Part shown: piece by piece, positions 49,292-57,165 of the stretch
Numbering within the stretch: the stretch's first letter is position 1
Layout: each line of letters opens with the position of its first letter
Assembly: GCA_947305245.1 (NCBI GenBank)
Contig: CAMZDG010000003.1
Coordinates: 62,001 to 126,000, forward strand
DNA: 64,000 nucleotides
Reading direction: 5' to 3'
From: an uncultured Lachnospiraceae bacterium
Lineage (GTDB): Bacteria > Bacillota > Clostridia > Lachnospirales > Lachnospiraceae
Position numbers and translations under genes: made by a program
The notes under the pieces: generated by a model
Told to the model about the DNA's origin: nothing
The model's input: the letters and a program-made list of their open reading frames with translations, nothing else
Database searches by the model: none

Positions 49292-50593
49292 TTATCCGAT
49301 CCCCCTTAAATAATCGATAAACTGACTGGCCGTGCGTCCGGAGAGTCCCCCGTGGGATAGCTCCCACTTGTTCGCCTCCAAGAATAGTTCCTCCTGCGGC
49401 ATTTCAATGCCGTAGCGCGTCGCCAGCGTCTGCACGATCGTCTGAAATTCCTTCTTGTCCGGTCTTCCAAAGTAGATGGTCACGCCGAAGCGATATGCCA
49501 GGGAAAGCTTCTCCTGCACGGTATCGCCGGTGTGCATGTCCTCATCCTCCTTGTCTGAATAATTCTCGCGGATGAGGTGTCTTCTGTTCGAGGTGGCATA
49601 GATCAGCACGTTCTCCGGCTTCTTTTCCAGCCCTCCTTCGATCACGGCCTTTAAATATTTATAATCCGTCTCATAATCCTCGAAGCTTAAGTCATCCATG
49701 TAGATCACGAAGCGATAGCTCCTGCTCTTGATCTGACTGATGACGGCGCTTAAGTATTGGAACTGATACTTATTGATCTCGATGACGCGAAGGCCCTTTT
49801 CATAATACTCATTGGTCATGGCCTTGATGCTCGAGGACTTTCCCGTTCCTGCATCGCCAAAGAGCAGGCAGTTATTGGCGGGGCGCTTTGCCACGAAGGC
49901 GTCCGTATTGTCACGAAGCTTTTTCTTCGCGCCTTCATATCCCACGAGGTCATCGAACTTCACGTGCGCGATGTTGCGGATGGGCTCAATGGTCACGCCG
50001 TCCTCTCCCGGGCAGATCCGAAACGACTTGTGAAGTCCAAACTTGCCAACGCCAAAGCGCTGATAAAAGCCAGCGACCGCGCGCCGCATCTCCTGCGGGT
50101 TTTCCGCGCCTGCCATTTCCTTCGCGAGCGCACAGATATGGCCGCTGATGCGATGATTATACATTCTCCCGCTCCGGTCATCCCGCTGATAGGCCAGGAT
50201 CAGCTGAAGCTGCGGCAGCTCCAGTTCCTCTGCCATCCTCGCGAAATCCCAGTCATAATAGTATTTCAGCACCTCGAAATCCCTGCCAACGGCCTCCGTG
50301 ATGGTCCCGGAAGGTTCCTCCTTCAGCTCGCAGGCAAGGCTATAAGCGTTCTCGGCATTGACCAGCAGATTTGCCAGATAGCACTGCCAAAGATTTCCGT
50401 CGAATCCGCATCCTTCCGCGAGCTCGATCAGCTCCCGCACGGCTTCGCAGCTTTCATCAGAAAGCCCTTCCTTCTCCTTCGCCGAAAGCTTCTTAAGCTC
50501 CCCCGCGTCATGGCGTCCGATCAGACGGGTCAGCCTCTCAAACAGGCTCTCCTTGGTTAGTTCGCGATATAATATCAATTCCCTACTTCTCAT
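49292..50593 (-). CDS. DUF815-type AAA+ ATPase
   Basis: A 433-residue protein. The N-terminal 190 residues are helical. The C-terminal half has Walker A LLFGDAGTGKSSSIKAM near residue 246, a Walker B-like FVIYMDDLSFEDYETDY and sensor YATSNRRHLI. This is the DUF815 pattern, a family of AAA ATPases of unknown role related to DnaA-like loaders. It lies directly upstream of ppx with no gap, so it probably acts in the same process or is just cotranscribed. Start ATG is taken at 50593. Confidence 0.85.
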   Translation of the reverse strand: MRSRELILYRELTKESLFERLTRLIGRHDAGELKKLSAKEKEGLSDESCEAVRELIELAEGCGFDGNLWQCYLANLLVNAENAYSLACELKEEPSGTITEAVGRDFEVLKYYYDWDFARMAEELELPQLQLILAYQRDDRSGRMYNHRISGHICALAKEMAGAENPQEMRRAVAGFYQRFGVGKFGLHKSFRICPGEDGVTIEPIRNIAHVKFDDLVGYEGAKKKLRDNTDAFVAKRPANNCLLFGDAGTGKSSSIKAMTNEYYEKGLRVIEINKYQFQYLSAVISQIKSRSYRFVIYMDDLSFEDYETDYKYLKAVIEGGLEKKPENVLIYATSNRRHLIRENYSDKEDEDMHTGDTVQEKLSLAYRFGVTIYFGRPDKKEFQTIVQTLATRYGIEMPQEELFLEANKWELSHGGLSGRTASQFIDYLRGIG

Positions 50594-50633
50594 TTGTATC
50601 CCCTAATCCTTTTCGTTCCTTTCGGGCGACCCG

Positions 50634-51761
50634 TCAATAGTTCCCGAGGATCCGAAGGCCGATGGCCTCCTCGCGAAGTCCCCGCAGGGCATTCTTTACC
50701 GCACCGTCCGCCAGATTCCCCTCAAAGTCCACAAAGAACCGATATTCCCAGCTTCTCTCCGGAATGGGGCGGCTCTCGATCCTCGTCATGTTCAGATTGT
50801 TGTAGATAAAGTGCGAGAGCATGTGATACAAAGAGCCGCTCTCATGAGGCACTTCGAAGCAGATACTGATCTTCTTTGCATCCTTTCGAAAGATCCTCTG
50901 ATTGGTCACGATGATAAAACGCGTGGAGTTTAAGTCGCTCTGATTAACGCCCTTCTTTAGCACCTCGAGGCCGTACACCTGCGCTGCATATTCGCTTGCG
51001 ATGGCTGCCTGATCAGGTTTCCCGTCCTGTGCCACCTTCTTAGCGGCGAACGCGTTGTTCTGCATGCTGATCTGCTGCCAGTCGCGCTCGGACAGGAACT
51101 TTGCGCTCTGCATCAGCGACTGCGGATGAGAATAGACGCGATCGATCTGATCGATCGAAGTTCCCGGCAGGCCAAGCAGACAATGCTCGATCCTGATGAT
51201 CTGCTCTCCTACGATATAATTTTCAAACTCCGCGAGCAGGTCGTAATTCTCGCTCACGATCCCCGCCGTGGAATTTTCGATGGGAAGCACGGCAAAGTCC
51301 GCCGCTCCCTCGTCGATGGCCTCCATGGCCTCCCGGAAGGTGTCCACGTGAAAGCTCTTTACTTCGGAGCCAAAATACTTGACCATGGCCGCCTGAGAAT
51401 AGGCTCCGTCCGCGCCCTGGAAGACCACCCTGGCATTCTTGGTTCCAAGGTCATCCACGCCGATGAAGGGAAGCCTTCCCTGCACGCCGCTCTCCGTCAG
51501 CATCCGATACTGCAGCTTTCTGCTGACGGACATGATCTGCTCGAAGAGCTCTTCCACGCCGTGTCCGTAGAACTCATCATGCGTGAGCGACTTCACCTTC
51601 ACCAGCTTTTCCCGCTCCCGCTGTCTGTCAAAAACCTTCTTCCCGGTGCTGATCTTATACTGCGCGATCTCCTTGCAGACGTCCATCCGCTTTTCATAGA
51701 GCGCCACGATCTGCGCATCAATTTCATCCAACTGTCCTCTGTATTCTAGTAGGTCTGCCAT
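50634..51761 (-). CDS. pheA: Bifunctional chorismate mutase/prephenate dehydratase (P-protein)
   Basis: A 375-residue phenylalanine-biosynthesis enzyme. An AroQ-type chorismate mutase domain covers residues 1-90 (LDEIDAQIVALYEKRMDVC). The prephenate dehydratase domain follows (VVFQGADGAYSQAAMVKYFG, then the catalytic NSTRFIIVT). The C-terminal ACT domain for phenylalanine feedback has HESGSLYHML and ESRPIPERSWEYRFFVD. Order and length are usual for P-proteins. GAGGAATCAC precedes ATG. It lies 69 bp after the ArsR-type gene and begins the run leading to DUF815, ppx and ppk1. Confidence 0.96.
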   Translation of the reverse strand: MADLLEYRGQLDEIDAQIVALYEKRMDVCKEIAQYKISTGKKVFDRQREREKLVKVKSLTHDEFYGHGVEELFEQIMSVSRKLQYRMLTESGVQGRLPFIGVDDLGTKNARVVFQGADGAYSQAAMVKYFGSEVKSFHVDTFREAMEAIDEGAADFAVLPIENSTAGIVSENYDLLAEFENYIVGEQIIRIEHCLLGLPGTSIDQIDRVYSHPQSLMQSAKFLSERDWQQISMQNNAFAAKKVAQDGKPDQAAIASEYAAQVYGLEVLKKGVNQSDLNSTRFIIVTNQRIFRKDAKKISICFEVPHESGSLYHMLSHFIYNNLNMTRIESRPIPERSWEYRFFVDFEGNLADGAVKNALRGLREEAIGLRILGNY

Positions 51762-51830
51762 GTGATTCCTCTTTCCGTCCTTACTTTCTTTCCGTTCAGG
51801 TCGCTTCCGCCCTTGCTTGCTTCCTGCGAT

Positions 51831-52181
51831 CTATTCCTCGATGTGATCCAGGCCCTGGCTCAGGATCGACACAATGTGTGCGTCCGCAGGCGCGTAGAGA
51901 ATGGTTTTTCCTTCTCTGCGATTCTTTACCAGATCCATCTGCTTTAAGATCCGAAGCTGATGCGATATGGCGGACTGCGTCATGCCAAGCAGCAGGGCAA
52001 TGTCACAGACGCACATCTCCCGACATAACAGTGCCAACATGATCTTTAATCTCGTGGGATCTCCGAACACCTTAAAAAACTCAGCCAGATCCTGTGTCTC
52101 CTCCTCGGGGGGAAGCTTTTCTTCCACGCCTGCAGCTTCCTCGGGGGTCAGGATGAGAAATTCAGCCTGTCGTTCTTCCAT
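51831..52181 (-). CDS. ArsR/SmtB family metal-responsive repressor
   Basis: A 116-residue winged-helix regulator. FKVFGDPTRLKIMLALL is the usual start of the fold. REMCVCDIALLLGMTQSAISHQLRIL contains the ELCVCD-type metal site on the recognition region (two Cys and an Asp), and LVKNRREGKTILYAPAD is the wing. Related proteins sense Cd, Pb, Zn or As. The N-terminal 45 residues, rich in Glu, are extra. AGGAGG lies eight bases before ATG. No metal exporter is next to it; the downstream gene is pheA, so its target is elsewhere or not metal export. Confidence 0.9.
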   Translation of the reverse strand: MEERQAEFLILTPEEAAGVEEKLPPEEETQDLAEFFKVFGDPTRLKIMLALLCREMCVCDIALLLGMTQSAISHQLRILKQMDLVKNRREGKTILYAPADAHIVSILSQGLDHIEE

Positions 52182-52255
52182 AACCGTAGCCTCCTGCCAT
52201 GATACCTTATCTCATCTATTTTACACCATTTCGCCATATTTCACAAGGTTTGGCG

Positions 52256-53407
52256 TCAATTTATGGCGGAAAAAATGCTTTTTAAGCCCTCGCTTATATA
52301 GATCGTTCCGTCTTCCTCCACGAGAAGGATTTCCGCCTGATATTTCTCCGCCAGCTCCATTCCCTTTTCCCTGCCAAGAACAAAGCAGGCCGTGGACAAT
52401 GCATCGCTTAGGAAACCGCTTTTCGAGAGAATGGTAACGCTTCGAAGACCGCTCCTTGCAGGATACCCCGTCGCTGGGTCCAAGAGATGATGATACCGAA
52501 CGCCGTCCACCTCGAAAAAGCGCTCATAGTCGCCGGAGGTCGAGACGCACCACTGCCCTCGAAGCTCTAGATTTCCCAGGGTTTTTGCGGGGTCTCTTGG
52601 ATCGACGACGCCGACCCTCCAAGGGGATCCGTCCGGCTTCTCCCCATAGGTCAGAATGCTCCCTCCCAGGGAGAAAACGCCGGATACGCCCGTTCCTTCC
52701 AGGGCTCTTACGATCTCATCCAGCGCGATGCCCTTTCCAACGGCGCCAAGGTCGATGCACGCTCCCTCCGCTAAGGTGATCTTTCCGTCTGCAAGCCTGA
52801 TCTTGTCCCATCCGCAGAGCGCTGCTGCCCTTTCGATCTCTTCCGCCGTCGGCAAGGTCGCCTCCTCTTCCCCTGCCGCGCGCTCATCCATCCGCCAGAG
52901 TCGTACCAGCGGTCCAACACTTACGTCAAATGCCCCGCCGGAATCCTCACTCACCTGAAAGCACTCCTCGAGGATCCCCGAAAGCAGTTCCGAAATAGGC
53001 ATTCCCTCTTTGTCTCCTGCTTTTTGATCGATCTTCCAAAGCTCCGCCGTCTCCAGCTTTCTCGAAAGCAACGTCTCCTCCAGGGACCTGACAAGACCCT
53101 TTGTCTCCGCGAGGAGCTCCCGCGCTTCCTCCCCCGTCATACCGCCTCCCGGGTACACCGTCATGCTGATGATCGTGCCCATGGCCGTATCCGTAAGGCT
53201 TTGTTTCGAGGCGCTCTCATCCTTTGCCAACGTTACGCCCGCTGGCGTACATCCGCTGATCATCGCCGCCATCAGTGCCAACACAACAAAAAAGGCAAAG
53301 AAAAAACGGATCGATTTTTCCTTTGCTTTGCATCTTTCATCTGCTATACTAGAAACAGAAATGCCTGCCGGAACGGTTCCAGGCAGGTGAAAAGAGGATT
53401 TCTTCAT
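52256..53407 (-). CDS. apbE: FAD:protein FMN transferase (ApbE family), lipoprotein
   Basis: A flavin transferase of about 383 residues that links FMN covalently to proteins of Rnf-, Nqr- or extracellular electron-transfer-type systems. The mature part has the family motifs TAMGTIISMTVYP, LGAVGKGIALDEI, FSLGGSILTYGE and HHLLDPATGYPARSG. A hydrophobic helix followed by MISGC is a lipoprotein signal with a lipobox Cys. The start is unclear: ATG at 53407 leaves a long polar stretch before the helix, but no better in-frame start was found. This ATG shares CATG with the start of the divergent NusG-II gene. Confidence 0.9.
   Translation of the reverse strand: MKKSSFHLPGTVPAGISVSSIADERCKAKEKSIRFFFAFFVVLALMAAMISGCTPAGVTLAKDESASKQSLTDTAMGTIISMTVYPGGGMTGEEARELLAETKGLVRSLEETLLSRKLETAELWKIDQKAGDKEGMPISELLSGILEECFQVSEDSGGAFDVSVGPLVRLWRMDERAAGEEEATLPTAEEIERAAALCGWDKIRLADGKITLAEGACIDLGAVGKGIALDEIVRALEGTGVSGVFSLGGSILTYGEKPDGSPWRVGVVDPRDPAKTLGNLELRGQWCVSTSGDYERFFEVDGVRYHHLLDPATGYPARSGLRSVTILSKSGFLSDALSTACFVLGREKGMELAEKYQAEILLVEEDGTIYISEGLKSIFSAIN
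53322..53350 (+). promoter_or_regulatory. Promoter of the NusG-II gene, with a leader hairpin
   Basis: TTTGCT (53322-53327) and TATACT (53345-53350) are 17 bp apart. A strong hairpin, CCTGCC with GGCAGG (53364-53387) and a nested GGAAC/GTTCC, lies in the leader. The promoter is inside the 5' part of the divergent apbE frame. Confidence 0.6.
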
Positions 53408-53819
53408 GAAAAAGCTCCCTTCTCCCCGAAAAACTGCAATCCTGCTGACCATCTTGATCCTAGGGATCCTGATCGCCTGCGCAGGTTTTCTTCTTTTTTC
53501 GCCAAAGCGTTCCCATGCGGATCGCCTAATCGCGGAAATCTATCAGGACGGCGTCCTCATCAAGTCCATCCCCTTATGGGAGGTAACGGCGAGTGAAACC
53601 TTTACGGTCCGCGGTCAGGGCGGTGAGGAAAACGTCATTGAGGTGAGAAACGGCAGCATCGCCGTCATCTCCGCCAACTGTCCGGACAAGCTTTGTGTTC
53701 ACCAGGGCTTTCGTAGCGATACGCTCCTTCCCATCACCTGTCTTCCCAATCACCTGGTCATCCTTCTTCGACCTGAGGCGCCCGAAAATGGCGGGCAAAG
53801 CGATGCACTGACCTATTAA
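53406..53819 (+). CDS. NusG domain II-containing membrane-anchored protein
   Basis: A 137-residue protein with one N-terminal helix (residues 11-31) and an extracytoplasmic beta domain. The conserved segment is VISANCPDKLCVHQGF, with two Cys, followed by ITCLPNHLVILL. This is the NusG domain II family (PF07009), often found beside ApbE, FMN-binding and Gx-type transporter genes in Clostridia. A role in flavin-based redox chains is suggested by this neighbourhood only. GAGG lies nine bases before ATG. It is 10 bp from the next gene. Confidence 0.88.
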   Translation: MKKLPSPRKTAILLTILILGILIACAGFLLFSPKRSHADRLIAEIYQDGVLIKSIPLWEVTASETFTVRGQGGEENVIEVRNGSIAVISANCPDKLCVHQGFRSDTLLPITCLPNHLVILLRPEAPENGGQSDALTY

Positions 53820-53829
53820 AGGAGATGCC

Positions 53830-54369
53830 ATGAAGCAAGAAAACTCAAACCCATCTGACCATACAAAAAGCGCCTCCCGCACCCAAAGACTGGCCGTCCT
53901 TGCCCTTCTTACGGCTGCCGCGCTCATGATCTATGCCATAGAGAGTCTCCTGCCGACCTTCGTTCCCATCCCCGGAATACGACTGGGTCTTGCCAACGTC
54001 ATCACGCTGATCACGATCAAGCGCTATGGCGCCAGGGATGCCCTGCTGGTCCTGCTCGCCAGGATCTTTTTGTCCTGCTTTTTCTTTGGCCAGTTCATGA
54101 GCCTGCTCTACAGCCTCTGCGGCGGCCTGTTTTGCATGCTGGTCACCTGGCTGATCTGCCTGCTCCTCGCCGGCAACTACCTTTGGATCATCAGTATCTT
54201 CGGTGCGATCGCACATAATCTGGCCCAGCTAGCCGTGGCCTTTTTCCTCACGAAGACGCCCGGCGTTCTCGCCTATCTGCCCTTTCTCATGATCAGCGCC
54301 ATCTTGACCGGACTGTTCACCGGGCTGTGTGCACACTTTACACTAAAGCACCTCCCCGCGAAGCGCTGA
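53830..54369 (+). CDS. Gx transporter family protein (heptaprenyl diphosphate synthase component I-like)
   Basis: A 179-residue membrane protein with about five hydrophobic helices. LAVLALLTAAALMIYAIESL starts the domain and VPIPGIRLGLANVITLITIK is the conserved segment of this family (annotated as Hpre_diP_synt_I or Gx transporters; ECF S-component-like). It may import or process a quinone or isoprenoid precursor or a flavin. It is cotranscribed with the NusG-II gene (10 bp). The 3' end overlaps the folBK gene, on the other strand, by 27 bp. Confidence 0.88.
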   Translation: MKQENSNPSDHTKSASRTQRLAVLALLTAAALMIYAIESLLPTFVPIPGIRLGLANVITLITIKRYGARDALLVLLARIFLSCFFFGQFMSLLYSLCGGLFCMLVTWLICLLLAGNYLWIISIFGAIAHNLAQLAVAFFLTKTPGVLAYLPFLMISAILTGLFTGLCAHFTLKHLPAKR

Positions 54370-55167
54370 TAAGAGCTGCGCGATCGTCTTTCCCAGAATG
54401 GGATGGCGGAAATTCGGCGCCAGCTCCATCATGGGCACGAGGACGAATTCGCGGTTCTCCAGATCAACGTGCGGAAGGATCAGGTCCTTGCTCTCAAAGA
54501 TCACCTTATCATAAAACAGAATGTCAAGATCCAAAGTGCGCGGTCCCCAGTGGATCTCGCGCTTTCTTTCTGCCTTGTTTTCAATCTCATGAAGGAGCTC
54601 TAAAAGCTCCTCGGGCGTCAGCAAGGTCTCCAGCGCGACTGCGCCATTTAAGAAATCGTCCTGCTCCACGCCGCCATATGGCTTTGTCTCCAGGAAGGAA
54701 CTCACCCTTACGTTTCGGATGGCTCCGTGATCCATCAGGGCATCCACTGCCCCCTGCAGATACGCGAGCCGATCTCCCATGTTGGAACCAATGGAGAGAT
54801 ACGCCTGATGCCAACCCCTGCGGATCCTTACGGAAACGCTCTCGAAGGGAAGGCCGATGGGAGCTTCCGGTTTTCTAACCTCCAGTTCCACCTCACGAAG
54901 GAGCGGAAAGCCGCGAAGAAGCTTTTTTGCAAGGCGCTCCGCCACCGTCTCCAGCAGGTCAAATTTCTTTTCCTGCATCCACTTTGTGATCTTCTCACAG
55001 ACCTCTCCATAGTTCACGGAAAGCGTCAGATCGTCGGCAAGACCCGCCGGCCTGACATCCAAAAAAAGGACCGCATTTACGTAAAAACGCTGTCCTTTCG
55101 CCTTTTCCTCAGGATATACGCCGTGATAGGCGTAAACCTCCAGATTATCGATCCTGATCTCATCCAT
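54343..55167 (-). CDS. folBK: Bifunctional dihydroneopterin aldolase / HPPK (FolB-FolK)
   Basis: A 274-residue fusion of two folate steps. Residues 1-118 are FolB (DEIRIDNLEVYAYHGVYPEE and GQRFYVNAVLFLDVR). Residues about 120-274 are 6-hydroxymethyl-7,8-dihydropterin pyrophosphokinase (AYLSIGSNMGDRLAYLQGA, then PRTLDLDILFYD). The order is usual in Clostridia. The start touches the folP stop (shared base at 55167), so the two are coupled. It is the last gene of the folate operon and converges with the Gx gene. Confidence 0.95.
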   Translation of the reverse strand: MDEIRIDNLEVYAYHGVYPEEKAKGQRFYVNAVLFLDVRPAGLADDLTLSVNYGEVCEKITKWMQEKKFDLLETVAERLAKKLLRGFPLLREVELEVRKPEAPIGLPFESVSVRIRRGWHQAYLSIGSNMGDRLAYLQGAVDALMDHGAIRNVRVSSFLETKPYGGVEQDDFLNGAVALETLLTPEELLELLHEIENKAERKREIHWGPRTLDLDILFYDKVIFESKDLILPHVDLENREFVLVPMMELAPNFRHPILGKTIAQLLSALRGEVL

Positions 55168-55982
55168 TATCGGATCATCCTTTCCCGAATGGCCTCTGCC
55201 ATCTTGATGGCCCGCACGTTCTTCTCGACGTCATGCACCCGGACAAAGGAAACACCCTTCATCACGGCCAGCGTGGTCGTGACCAAGGTTCCCTCCTCCC
55301 TTTGGTCCGCGGGAAGCTCCAGCGTCAGTCCGATCACGGATTTTCTGCTGGTTCCAAGAAGCACGGGAAGTCCAAAAACATTGAAATCCTCCAGCCTTGC
55401 CAAGGCCTCCAGATTGTTCTCATAAGTCTTGCCAAAGCCGATCCCCGGATCGATCATGATCTTTTCCCTTGCGATCCCGGCATTCTTTGCAAGCTGAAGG
55501 CATTCTTCCAGATCCTTTAGCACCTCCGGCATGAAATCAGCGTAATCCGCCGCATTGCGATTATGCATCAGACAGCAGGCCGCGCCGCTTTTTGCGATCA
55601 CTTCCGCCATCTTAGGATCCGCCTTCAGGCCCCAGATATCGTTGATCAGGTCCGCGCCTGCTTCGATCCCCGCCTTTGCAACAGCCGACTTATACGTATC
55701 AAGGGAAATGGGGACGTCAAAGCGCTCCTTCACTGCACGGATCACGGGAAGCACGCGCGAAATCTCCTCCTCATCGGAAATCCGTACGTAGCCCGGCCTC
55801 GTGGATTCTCCGCCCACGTCAAGCACGTCCATGCCCTGCGCGAGCATGGTCTCCACGTGGCGGAGCGCCTGATCCATTCCCTGCCACTTTCCTCCGTCAG
55901 AAAACGAATCCGGCGTCACGTTCAGGATGCCAAAAACATAAGTATGCTTCTTTGTGTCAAATTCCCGGCTGCCAATGCGCAT
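55167..55982 (-). CDS. folP: Dihydropteroate synthase
   Basis: A 271-residue TIM-barrel enzyme that joins p-aminobenzoate to the pterin; target of sulfonamides. The motifs are GILNVTPDSFSDGG near the start, DVGGESTRPGY (loop 2), and LINDIWGLKADP and IDPGIGFGK later. ATG at 55982 is chosen because GGGAGAG lies seven bases upstream and the conserved part starts soon after; upstream ATGs would add unconserved residues. Length is normal. It follows the HD gene by 70 bp and is coupled to folBK. Confidence 0.96.
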   Translation of the reverse strand: MRIGSREFDTKKHTYVFGILNVTPDSFSDGGKWQGMDQALRHVETMLAQGMDVLDVGGESTRPGYVRISDEEEISRVLPVIRAVKERFDVPISLDTYKSAVAKAGIEAGADLINDIWGLKADPKMAEVIAKSGAACCLMHNRNAADYADFMPEVLKDLEECLQLAKNAGIAREKIMIDPGIGFGKTYENNLEALARLEDFNVFGLPVLLGTSRKSVIGLTLELPADQREEGTLVTTTLAVMKGVSFVRVHDVEKNVRAIKMAEAIRERMIR

Positions 55983-56052
55983 CTTTTTCTCTCCCATCCC
56001 TGCACCAAATGGCGCATTTTCCCACACGCGCGTATTCTAAATACCTGACGGA

Positions 56053-56535
56053 TCAATAGATCACGTGCGTGTTCTTCTTTTCCTCCGGCCAGTTGCATTC
56101 CTTCGACATCTTGCACATGAAGCAGGGTCTGCTGGCCTTGTCGGCGCGATAGATCACGCCGCGAAGGTTCTTATCATTCTTGACCGCAGGGTCGCGGTGG
56201 CTTAGGATGGCACGCTTTACGCGGAAGATCTCCTCCTCCGTAAAGCCGCAGTCCTTCAGGATCGTTTGAGCGATCTCTCCTCCCGCGATCTCATGGGAAA
56301 TGCCTTCCTTGTACTGCCTGCCCTTGCCGATGTCATGTAGCAGGGCAGTCGCATACACCAGCTCCCGGTCCAGCCCGATGCCATCCTCCAGGTTCAAGAT
56401 CCAGGCGATCCTTGCCACGTCCATCAGATGCTCCATGTCGTGGTTGCAGAACATTCGATTCTTTTCTGCCTCATTGATGTCACTGAGCTGCTTTTTAAAG
56501 ACCTCATGTTCCAGTATTTCGTCAATTCTTTTCAT
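56053..56535 (-). CDS. HD-domain hydrolase of the folate operon
   Basis: A 160-residue HD-superfamily protein: CNHDMEHLMDVARIAWIL, TALLHDIGKGRQY and VKRAILSHRDPA give the H, HD and later metal ligands. The last 40 residues have a Cys cluster, CFMCKMSKECNW, that might bind an extra metal. It is encoded between folE and folP. The operon has no visible FolQ-type enzyme to remove pyrophosphate from dihydroneopterin triphosphate, so this HD protein is a candidate for that step. This is only a hypothesis from position. Confidence 0.85.
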   Translation of the reverse strand: MKRIDEILEHEVFKKQLSDINEAEKNRMFCNHDMEHLMDVARIAWILNLEDGIGLDRELVYATALLHDIGKGRQYKEGISHEIAGGEIAQTILKDCGFTEEEIFRVKRAILSHRDPAVKNDKNLRGVIYRADKASRPCFMCKMSKECNWPEEKKNTHVIY

Positions 56536-56583
56536 GTGGTATCCTCCCTTTTCCCAATGAAAGCAACGACTACTCCCTTAACA

Positions 56584-57141
56584 CTACTTCCCTAACATTT
56601 GAAAAAATCTGGTTTGTAACGCTTCATTTTCCGCGAAGACGCCTCTGGTGGCAATGGTCACCGTCTTACTGCCAGGCTTCTTGATGCCGCGGGCGGTCAT
56701 GCAGGTGTGCTCTGCCTCCAGGACCACCATCACGCCCTTCGGCGCAAGGTATTCCATCATGGCATCCGCGATCTGTCCCGTCATCTTCTCCTGGATCTGC
56801 AGCCTTCTCGCAAAGACCTCCACGGTGCGGGCCAGCTTACTAAGGCCCACCACCCTGCCGTCCGGCACGTAGGCCACGTGTGCCTTGCCATAAAAGGGCA
56901 TCAGGTGATGCTCACAGGTGGAGTAAAAGGTAATGTCCTTCTCCAGCACCATCTCTCCGCCCTCCACGGGAAATACCCTGGAAAGCGGTTCCTCCGCCGT
57001 CTGCTCATAGCCTGCGGCAAGCTCCTGCCACATTCTGGCCACGCGGTCCGGCGTATCCTTAAGGCCGATCCTGCCAGGATCCTCTCCGATCCCTTCGAGC
57101 AGCAGGCGAACGGCCTCCTTGATTTTCTCTTGATCCACCAT
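56584..57141 (-). CDS. folE: GTP cyclohydrolase I
   Basis: A 185-residue enzyme that makes dihydroneopterin triphosphate, the first step of folate synthesis. [18 protein letters not shown] holds the zinc Cys and His ligands, and [19 protein letters not shown] supplies the second Cys. This is the Zn-dependent type IA. ATG at 57141 follows GAGAGG by eight bases; an upstream in-frame start adds eight unconserved residues. It is 24 bp downstream of folC. Length is normal. Confidence 0.96.
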   Translation of the reverse strand: MVDQEKIKEAVRLLLEGIGEDPGRIGLKDTPDRVARMWQELAAGYEQTAEEPLSRVFPVEGGEMVLEKDITFYSTCEHHLMPFYGKAHVAYVPDGRVVGLSKLARTVEVFARRLQIQEKMTGQIADAMMEYLAPKGVMVVLEAEHTCMTARGIKKPGSKTVTIATRGVFAENEALQTRFFQMLGK

Positions 57142-57165
57142 GTCTCTATCCTCTCTCGTCCCCAC

